Both the position numbers and the translations under genes were made by a program. Under the pieces are notes generated by a model, which searched no databases, had not been told where the DNA came from, and saw only the letters and a program-made list of their open reading frames with translations. A DNA stretch of 64,000 nucleotides from Drosophila pseudoobscura (lineage: Eukaryota > Arthropoda > Insecta > Diptera > Drosophilidae), in assembly GCF_009870125.1 (NCBI RefSeq), contig NC_046679.1:2728001-2792000 (forward strand). The letters run 5' to 3'. Below, piece by piece: positions 54,484 to 64,000 of the stretch (within the stretch, counting starts at the first letter, position 1; every line of letters starts with the position of its first letter).

Positions 54484-57400
54484 GTGAGTAGGACACGACA
54501 CACATCACATCACATCACATCTCTCTGTGGCAGCTGCGTTGCTGCAGAGCAAATCCTACTTTGCCATAAGCCAATCTCTAAGCCTGAACCCTATGCGAGA
54601 TTCTTTGGGAAGTCTCTTACCAACTGAGTCCCCGGCCAAGACAAAAGCTTTGGAAATTGTGTTAGCCTGCAAGTTCGAGTAAAAGCGAAAAGTCTTGTTA
54701 ACTTGAGTCGCACACACACACACACACACCCCCTACTCGACATTATTTATAGCCACCTCCTGTAGCACTAACGGACCCCACTCGCACACCACCAGCCGCT
54801 TGTTGCAGCGTTGAAAATTAAGCGCCATTGTGGCATGCTTGGCGCTTAGCTTTCGCCTCTTTTCCGACCAAACCAGATCAGCTTCCTCCAGGCAGGCATC
54901 CTCCTCCTCCTCCGCCTGTCTGTTCGATTCAATTGAATTTACCTGAGTTTGCAGAAAAAAAGAAGCACGGGGAAATAATAAAAAGGAAAATCCAAGAAGA
55001 AATACATAAGAAAATTGACTGCGAGAGCAATGCGGATGCGAATGCGAATGCGTTGAGCTGAGCTGAGCTGAGTGGAGTGGAGGAGCTAAGGACGTATCAA
55101 TGGCTGCCTTGTTCCGTGTCCATGTCCGTGTCTGCATGAGAGTCTGCCAGGAGTAGAAGAGCACCATTTTCGATAGCAATTTGTCTGGCTGGAAGTACGA
55201 CGAGTCTATAAGTATTTGCTCACATCAATTGTCAAAAAGTTATACCCCCCTCCTCCCCCCCGACACACTCGGATATATGTACATACATACCTCGGGCAGA
55301 ATACCCCTCTGGAAGAATGCGTATATTGAAAAGCAAACGACTTCCGCCCCAACCATCCATTGGCAATGTGCCTTCAAGTGGGCGACAATGGCAATGGAAA
55401 TCTGAAATGGACACAAATTCGAATTTAGCATTATAAATATATGTATATGAAACACCATAAAGTGGAAACCATTAATGAAACTTTTATAAAATACGCTGCA
55501 ATAGTGCTCGCTAAAAGGAAATCCTGAATGTGCCATAAAGTTGTGTGTATTTAATTTATGCGTATTTTAATGAGTTCGCTGGCTACATTAAAAGTTTCCT
55601 TTTAAGGCCGGCAAGTGCAGTTTCCTCCCACTGTGGCTGGCTGCTGGCTGCTGGCTCCTCCCGACTTCGACCAGATGAAAGTCTTTGCCTGGTCTCTCGA
55701 TTCCCAGATAAGTCACACCCCCACATATATCATCAATATGCATACGTGCCGCAAAGCCATCGCCCAGCGACAGCGGTGGGGAGTGGGTGGAGAGGGGTGG
55801 AGTGGAGGCCCACCCCCTTTGAAATAATTCCACAATCAATCATACCAGCTCTGAGCTGTTTTTCACGCAGCAGCGTTTTTTGGCGCTCCAACAATTAATG
55901 AATTGTTCGCTGTTTGCTGTTTTCTGTTTCCGTTTTCATGCTGCCCCACAGGGAAGTGGGTCAATGGCGATTTAAAGTGCACCACCAGCCCTGGCAGAGC
56001 CAAATGAATGGCATCCTAATGTATGCAAATGCACGCCACATCCAAGTGGCTGGGGAGGGGAGGTCCCAGTGGGGGAGTGACTGAGAAAATAAACAAATTT
56101 TCCTTTGGTTTTCCTCAGCACAAAGCCACGTAATTGATTTCTGAAGTGGGATCAAATTAACGGTGCGGGTGGGGCTTCAGGGAGGAACTGGGAGCTAATC
56201 AACTTTCAATCGAGAATTTAATTTGCCAGAAATGTGCTGTGCAATGCAGACATGGATGCTCACATCATCCCATGGGCTTCCCCTCTCGGTCTCGCATTCC
56301 ACAAAACAATTTCTCGAAACAGTTAGGCTTCATTTGGCAAATGCTTGAAAGTTAATTAAGGACTTCGAATGCCCTGGCTCCCATAAGTATGCCACAAAGC
56401 CGCACTGGCGTAGGATTCTGGAAAATTGGGCCATAACGTGCTGGCACGCACCTTAAGCAATTTAATGTCTCAAAGCGAGAGTCCTGTGCCGTTGTCGCTA
56501 ATTAATTTGCATACACCAAATGCACAAAAGTTCTATCAAAGGGACAACAATGGGGAGGGAGCCCAAGGGAGAGCCCAGAGGAGGACCCAGGAGAGAACCC
56601 AGAGGAACAAAGAGATGGAAGCGCAGGAAGCGCAGTGCACGCAGGGAGGCGTGACTGTGGTCGCACACAAGAAATCAAACCGCAAATGGCACTGCAAATG
56701 TGAAAATGGTGCACCACGCGACCCTCCAGGACCCAGACCCAGGCCCGGGCCCGGGCCCGGGCACTAGGCAAAGCTGGCGACAGTAATGATGACAACAGCA
56801 TCACAATAACCACCGTCAAGGCAGAGCGACCAAAATGTCAGGCGGTCGACTGGCAGCGATGACGACGGCAATGGCGATGGCTTCAAGTGGCCTGGAAGGC
56901 ATCGTGCACTCCAAGTCAAACAACCTGCCCAAGTGACTGCAAATAATTTCCCTCCCCACACAGAGACAGTGCGACAGAGAAGGGGGAAACCCACATTGAC
57001 GGAGCTTTTGCTGGCTCGACACGGGCTCGGTGGAAAGGCAACAAACTAACGCTGCCTCTCATTGCCGTTAACTCTCTCGCGCATTGAAATAAAAAGGCAC
57101 TTGGAAGGCATTGCCATGGCATGCATAGCACAGCGAGGGACAGAGACATCAGTGCGCCGGAATGGCAGAGGTAGAGATGGGGCCAACCGGGTCGTGAATC
57201 TAAAGGAAAGCATCGCTCGCAGAGCCCACATGTAAAGTGGAAGCCATACATCAATATCTTATGATGCTGAGAGCCCAGGTTAGAGCCCCAGTTGAGGTCG
57301 TGATTGTCTGTGAGAATCAAAAGTTCCCATATAGAAGAAATCTATTTCTGTGAATCCATTCTGTTGATTCAGTTTCTACACCACTGTTTTGATTCCTTCC

Positions 57401-60400
57401 TTTACAAATGTAGCATCACACGTCCCATCACCAGCATAAAAAGGGAATGAAGGATTTAAAGGGAAATCTTGCACACAAAGAAACTAAAAATCCACATATA
57501 AAGCAGCGCTTATCCGTCCGTAATCCAGCGGCATAATCCACCGTTTTGATTCGTATATATACATAAGATTTCGTGCCCAGCTGCACTTCCGCTGAGTCCA
57601 TCCCTAGCCCATGAGCCAGAGCCAAAGCCAGAGCCAGAGCCTGATGCCTGAAACTATTTACAATTCGCACTTTTAGCGGCATTGTGTGCAGACGGATTGA
57701 GTTAGTTTGTTGCCATTGCGAGGGGCAGACTGTCTGAGGGGGGCGGGAGCGCAGAGTCAGGGGGAGGAGCAGGCGAAGATTGTTGGGCTGCTTACCGCAA
57801 AACAGCCAACAGGATCAGCTTACAAAGCCGCAGAGCGAGTCAGCGCAGAACGAGGTGGGAGGCAGGAGGCTGGAGGCTGGAGGCAGGAGGCATACAAACT
57901 TTTCGTGAAGAGAACTTTGTATGCTCTTAATTAAAAACCGCAGCTATTTAATGAATAACTTCATTTCAGGTGCATAAATATATACATAAATTCAATTAAT
58001 TTCCGGATATTCGTGGCAAACAAAAGGGCTTTCATTTTAATGAATATTGTATCAATTTGTTGAGAGCTAAAATAGCCGGAAAATATACAATAAAACTCAA
58101 TCGCCATTCATTTATAAGCTTCATCTCGGACTTGACATGCTCTCGGCTATTCGCAGGATTCAAGAAGGGAATAATACTGGCTTCCAGGCAGCAGAAACAA
58201 AACTTAAGTTAACTCGAGAAAGCAGAAAAAGCAGGCGCCGGAAATGTCGGAAAATCGGAAGTGCCAACAGTAAGAAGCAGCTGTTTCTCACCCACTCAAA
58301 GGATGAACTGCTGGAAGGGACTTTCCTCGCCATTGACTGCACTTCTTGTTGTCCTCCAACCCCTCCACGCCCCTGCTGTCACCGCCCACTGCTACAGTGA
58401 CCGCAATTTAAAAATTTCCACATGAAATTTACTGCACAGACAGAACACAGAATTGCAGCAGACGTGTTCGACCATTTTGTTTGGCAACATTTTAGTTGCA
58501 TTTATTGAAATGACATTCCCTGGCAGCTGCTCTCCCTCCCCCCCTCCCCCTCTCCACTGTCGCCCGCATGCAAACCGGCAGCAACATGTGTAAATAAAAT
58601 AAACTTGCATTTAAACTGTTTGCATAATTAATTAATGCCAGCAAGAATGACAGAGCAGAGCCCTCACACACACATGGAACAAGGTGGGGGGTGTGGGTGG
58701 GGATATGGGGCTTACGCACATTGAAGGGCAGTCAGTGGCAGCACAGTTGCCAAATGGCAAAATGGCATCCATCCGGGGCAAGGGCTCAGCTGCATTCTGT
58801 ATCTTTTTGCTGCATACTTCTTGGCGCAGCCCCACCAATACCAGGGCACGTGCTACTGTTTCTTCGTGTGGCGTATGCAGATGTGTAGATGTGTCTGGGC
58901 AACCTGTTAGCCGGAGCCTGTTATCGTGTTGCTGTCTGTTCTGCTGCAATCATTGTTTATGCAAATTGGCATAAATAAGCAAGCGGAGCAAACAAGCTCG
59001 AAAGCTGCTCAGATAATGCCGCAAAACGAAGCTTATGATTTGGCCACCCCCCCCCCCCCCCGGGGGCTGGGGTGGAGCGCACACACAAAAACGAAATCAC
59101 ATAAATACACATTTGTTCAGCCATATATCGCACTCACACACGTGTGCGATGTGCATATGTTTGTGTGTGTGCGTGCGTCTGTGGGAGCCCCTGCAGCTGT
59201 GGGCTCTCTGCCGTAATTTATGCAAATCGCATTTTAAATTTGCAAATGTTTTTTTAATTGTTCAGCCAACAATCTGCTGTCCCAAATCCAAATTGCAAGT
59301 GAAGGGTGAAAAAGGATACCAACAGCAAAATATACATATATATCTAAATGGCATCCCACCCGACCAGACGGAAACCACAATTTATAAATTTCCCTCTGTT
59401 TCTATTGTGTGCATACCATACCATTTCTTAGTAGCTGCATCCTGATTCCGAGTCTGTTCTCAACATAAACCAAAACAAATTGAATGCATTCTTGGCTCTC
59501 CATTTTTTAAGCCAAAGCCAAACAAACGGCAGAAATTCAATATGGGATTCATATGGCAAACAACGTCAAGTCCAAATCCAGTGAAGCATGCATCGAGCTT
59601 CATTTGCAGCATGCTTTCTCCTCTTGTATAGCTATATATTTTATTTATTGGTAGGTATACATATGCAGAACCAATTGAAAATAATAGAAACCTTCGTTTA
59701 TTGCTTACACATCATTTTGCCTGTTAATTGAGAACTCGTTTGGCCCTTCAACTTTTACAGCACTCAAATATTTTTCTTTAAATATTATGAATTCTTGCCC
59801 TGGAATGCCTTTCGAGCAGGACTCCCCGAAATGGCTCCATTTAATTTCGTTTCACTCGTTCTTTTTTGCGAAAAGTGTTTGACAAAAATAAACCCCGGTG
59901 CAGACATCCATTGGCAGGCGGTCTTTGCATCTCTTTTGATGGCACAATTATCAGATGCAACTGCAAAGTGCCGGCAATGGAAGCTCTCTCTGTTGCCATG
60001 GCTCCGCCAGTGGATGGTGCGGATGGGAGGCGGACTGGGGGAGCGGTGGGTGCATTCTGCATCGAGAGTTTATTGAACCCAGCCCGCCGCTCCAACCGTA
60101 ATGAACTGCCACCGAAAGTTGAGTAGGTGTGCCCCCCCTCCCCCGCCCAGTAGGTGTTCCCAGTCATGAATTTGCACACATATGCACAGGCTGATATGTT
60201 CACACATCATATGGCAACGCTGCGAGCTGTGAGAAATGTTTTCAGCCCCATTTCAAATTGAAAACAAAACACAAACTACGCGCAAAAAATATATACATAT
60301 ACATATATTTTTCCCATGTTCTATCTGCTTGCTGCTGGCAAAAGTTTTTCTAAAAATGCTTTGTGCGAAAAGCGGCAGTGCGGAGTCCGAGATAGTTCGT

Positions 60401-63400
60401 ATTTTTTGTGGGACGCAATGGAAAATAGTTTCTATATTTGCCGTAGGTGCAAAGTGGCTGAAAAACGAGTGGCGAGGCAATGCCAGGAGAGCTGCGGCAC
60501 ACACAGCTGCAGCTGCAGCTGCAGCTACAGCTCCATAAATATTTCGACGAAGTTGTCCATCATAAATCTGTTGCGGGAACTCAAACATTGGCCCTGCCCC
60601 TCTATTGTTTGCCCTCGAGTCCTATCTGCGATTTGGTCTGGGAGCGGAAGTGGGAATGCAGTTTTGGCCCTGGACATGGACCAGCCAGCACACAGACACA
60701 CATGAATATAAGCCTCAATGGTTTTATAAGCCTAGTCTGGGCTATTGACCGGATTCTGTGTGGCAGCAGAGCATGGCACGAGCACAAAACAATTCAGATT
60801 CGGGAATGATACAGGAGCTCTTTCAGTTGATTGATGTATGTGGCGAGTGCAGCAGCCACTGTGCTCCACTTGTACTCGTTTCGGCTAGAGCGAGGATAGG
60901 GTATTTATCTTTAATTTGCTTTTTCCTATCTGCGTTGCACACCATTCGGGAATCTCCTTCATTCCACTGGGACGGGGTGGGTGTTCGTATTCGTTTATTC
61001 ACTCTGCGTTGCTGGAGATTTTCAAATACATATCTCTCTATGGATGATTCCATTTTGTTCAATCAATTGACACTCCACTGAAGCGTGCCCCTCGATTGCC
61101 ACCCACCTAGTTCTAGTGTTTCCCGCCAGACAGGAAAGCGTTTTCTCGTCCTGCTTCTGTATGTACATACGAGTACGTACGTATAAATAAGCAAACAAAG
61201 TCCCCCCCTCCCTCCGGACACCCACTCATCCCCACTTTCATAAAAAGCAAACAAAGCCAAAGCCTAAATCGTGCACAAATCCAAAAGCGCCTGCTGGGTC
61301 ACTCGTCATAGCCATCGTCATAGCTTCCATCGTGGCCGTCTTTGTTATAGTCCGGACTATTTCTATTCGTACTAAAAAAGCCGGAACTACTGTTGCTGTC
61401 GCTGCTTCTGGCCAGTTGGTGGGATTGGGAGTACGAATACAGCTAATGGTTGAGGTCTTCATGGCAGGTCGTCTGCTGCCGTCGGATTAGTTTCCCCAGC
61501 CATAGATTCCCATCCGTCCTTCCTTCCGTTCCGCTCTGTCTGTCTGTCTGTCTGTCCATTTGCGTCTGCCCCATCTCCGTGCGGTTTATATGCCCGCCTC
61601 TATTTGCTTTGATTTCATCTTTAATTTTGGCCAACGCCTGTCTCCGTGTGCACATCCGTCTGCCGGCTTGTTTGCCCCTGCCGGCCGCTTATCAAAACAT
61701 AATTCTCGTCCTCATGTCCGGCCATTTAAGCTGTCCGCGGGGCGCAGCCAGCAAATTGAATTTCATTGTTATGGCTATGGTAATTAATACACAGGAACAC
61801 ACATGAACCAGCGATAGAGCTTGCCCCACACACAGATACATATCCTGCTCACACACACACACACACACACAGTGATGCATTAGTGGGGAGGCCACTCCGA
61901 TATGCATATGCATTTCCGCTCTCGATTCGCTCGGAACTCACATCCCCACCGAGCTGAAGCTTATGCATAATTACATCCATATTCAGAACGCTGGCAGCGA
62001 TTTAAAGGCCAAAGGGGTTAGCCAGTCGGGTCAACGTCAGTCAGCCAAGGCTAAGTCTACTTACACTGGGTCATGATGCCGATGCTGCTGCCGATGCTGG
62101 CCATATTGCTGGGATTATGTGAACCAATATAGATAATTGCCTTTACAGAAAATGCATTTGAATATTCTTGCTGCCAGTCGAAGATAGCTTCATTCCCGCT
62201 AACTATTATTTCCTTGGTTCAATTTAAGCTTTATTTGCAGTTTGATATGCTTAATATTTGCATAGAATTTATAAAACTAACAAAAGAAACCAGTATTTAC
62301 AAATGGATGTAATGATGTTTATTATTATTGAATAATTAACTCAAAGAAACGTGAATTGAATGAGGCTTTATTTACAGATACACTTTATCAATTGTAAACG
62401 AATTTGCTTTGTTTACTTAATCCTTTGTGTTATGCACTTATGAGAGATTTCTTTGACGTAATTATTAATTTGCATTCCATTTACTTGCAAATTAAATGTT
62501 CGCCTTTACCTTTCCATAGTTTGTCTTTGACATTGTCCAGAAGGGCAGAAGCACATGAGGAATAAAGACAATAAATGCGAAACAATTTAACAGAAATTGA
62601 AATCGCATCAAATGTTACTGTAGTTAAGTTTTAGGATTCGTTTTTGTGATTACAACTGCTCAAAACCCAAACTATAATTAAATTAAACAACTCCCAGAGA
62701 CCCAGCACATGAGTAGTGTTAACCAATTAGCAGTTTTTTGCGAATCCTTTGCCAACGTTGAATCGAAATCCTTTTTTGCCAGAGAGGCCTTTGCGTTGTT
62801 TAATCGCTTGTGTTTTATTTGAGCACATCCATTTTATTTTATGACAGAGGCCGCAGAGTATTGACAGTCTACACAGAGCGCCAAAGCCATAAATAACAGA
62901 GAAAAAAAAACAGAAACGAAACAAACACACGGAGAAAAAAGGTGAACGAGGACGTATCCGAGTGACCCGCCTGGACAATGGCAATCAGTTGACGGTAGCT
63001 CCACGGGCCGGGCAGCTCCCTTCAATTATTTGCTTTTGACCCACAAAATGGACGGCGCGGCCGGCTCCTCTGATGCGTAAAGTGTGGCAACTGTTGGGGT
63101 TTTGTGTTGTTTTCTGCTGTTTTTGTTGTATCACACGTATAAAGCGCTGCCCAAAGCGAATAATCAGTGGTGCCACAGGAGGCGGGAAGGAGTGGTTTTA
63201 TTTTTTTTTTGTTTTTAATTAAACCCACAGTCACAGAGTCACAGAGCCGGCACTGGAGCGCTGCCTGCGGAGGAGGGATGCGATGCTCATAAAGTGGGCA
63301 GCCCTTGCTGCCACATTACGCATACGCCACATGGCTCGAAAGCGGAAATGGGGCCCCGGATAAAGTGGCAACTGCAACAAGGCAAATGTGCTGAACATTT

Positions 63401-64000
63401 TTGTGGCCGCCATAAAAGGGTACGCTGCCGGACTTGGCCTCGCACCCGGATACCTAACCAGATCTCATTCTAAAATGGCACGTTTTGTGCGTCAGTTCGT
63501 TAGTGTGAATGATGTGGAACAAGTGGAGGGAAAGGGGAGCTCTGGCGTGCCGGGACATGATGCTGTCTGTGGAGGAGGCGACGCTCAAAAATTTAATTAC
63601 TTTCACTTGTGCGAACTGTTTGTCTGCCAGTCAGCCGTAGACGGAGATGGAGACGGAGAGGGGCACGGGAGGGACGTGGGCGGGCAGCCTGGCAGCCGGA
63701 CAGCCGGACGGGCGGACAGACAAAGGCATTTAACGTAAATGTAATGAAATTGCAGACGGACTGGACTGCGCCTTGAACTGTTTGTGCTACGCACATTGGA
63801 TGGTTTCCGTTTCCATTTCCATTGCTGGCTCTACTTCTGGTCTCGACTACCCGGGCTGTTAGCACTTCATGTGGGTGGAAAATCCCCGCTTAGCCCGGGA
63901 CGAGACGGGCTCTTGCCTCAGTGCCGGCTTCGTGACGCATTATGCGGCAAGTTTTCTCGCCTGCTATGCTTCGCAGAGTGCATCGTCTTTTTATTGCTGC
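54484..64000 (+). other. probable tok first intron and regulatory DNA
   Basis: At least 9.5 kb after the tok donor with no exon recognised on either strand. It holds CA tracts (54711-54729, 61850-61871), AGCCAGAGCCA hexamers (57608-57640), a perfect CCCGGG repeat (56744-56761), a (C)15(G)5 run (59047-59066) and several AT-rich blocks (57930-58110, 62220-62500) with TAATTA cores. Many open frames exist but look random. Conserved enhancers are likely in a fly developmental gene intron; I cannot delimit them. Confidence 0.55.
61850..61871. repeat. (CA)n microsatellite
   Basis: Perfect CA tract in the probable tok intron. Confidence 0.9.

Overview
The window is insect nuclear DNA, almost certainly Drosophila. 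It holds intron-rich genes with GT-AG splice sites, long AT-rich introns full of microsatellites, and proteins that match fly genes: the slowpoke BK channel, Rpb10, methionine aminopeptidase 1 and tolkin. The order slo / Gln-rich secreted protein / Rpb10 / MetAP1 / tok fits, from memory, the 96A region of D. melanogaster chromosome 3R (Muller element E). The many microsatellites and a very frequent TACTCGTA-type octamer suggest an obscura-group species rather than D. melanogaster. That species call is an inference.

Positions 1-32044 (+ strand) are the 3' two thirds of slowpoke (slo), the Ca2+- and voltage-activated K+ channel. Exons for S0-S5 and the start of S6 lie upstream of the window. 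Inside it I place 25 coding exons with matching splice phases: the end of S6 (three mutually exclusive 92-nt exons), a 45-nt cassette in the S6-RCK1 linker, RCK1 with two mutually exclusive pairs (106 nt and 113 nt), the CKACH heme-motif exon, a multi-choice linker site (36, 72 or 51 nt, plus a 24-nt microexon), a 66-nt cassette, and RCK2 with the calcium bowl. One default path gives 2640 nt (879 residues plus stop) with no frame break. The options combine to several hundred possible proteins. An AT-rich stretch with poly(A) signals at 32693 and 36366 follows.

Positions 37668-42015 (+) encode a 732-residue secreted, His- and Gln-rich protein whose signal peptide is split by a 1.9-kb intron. 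Rpb10 (42677-42962, +) and MetAP1 (44364-43083, -) follow and converge tail to tail; both are housekeeping genes. Positions 44365-53842 look intergenic or regulatory, with G-quadruplex motifs and one weak small-ORF candidate. At 53843-54483 (+) is the first coding exon of an astacin/tolloid-type protease, most likely tolkin (tok). The rest of the window is its first intron or further regulatory DNA, with no supported gene.

The genes do not form one pathway. The main biology of the window is the combinatorial splicing of slo, which tunes BK channel gating in nerve and muscle.
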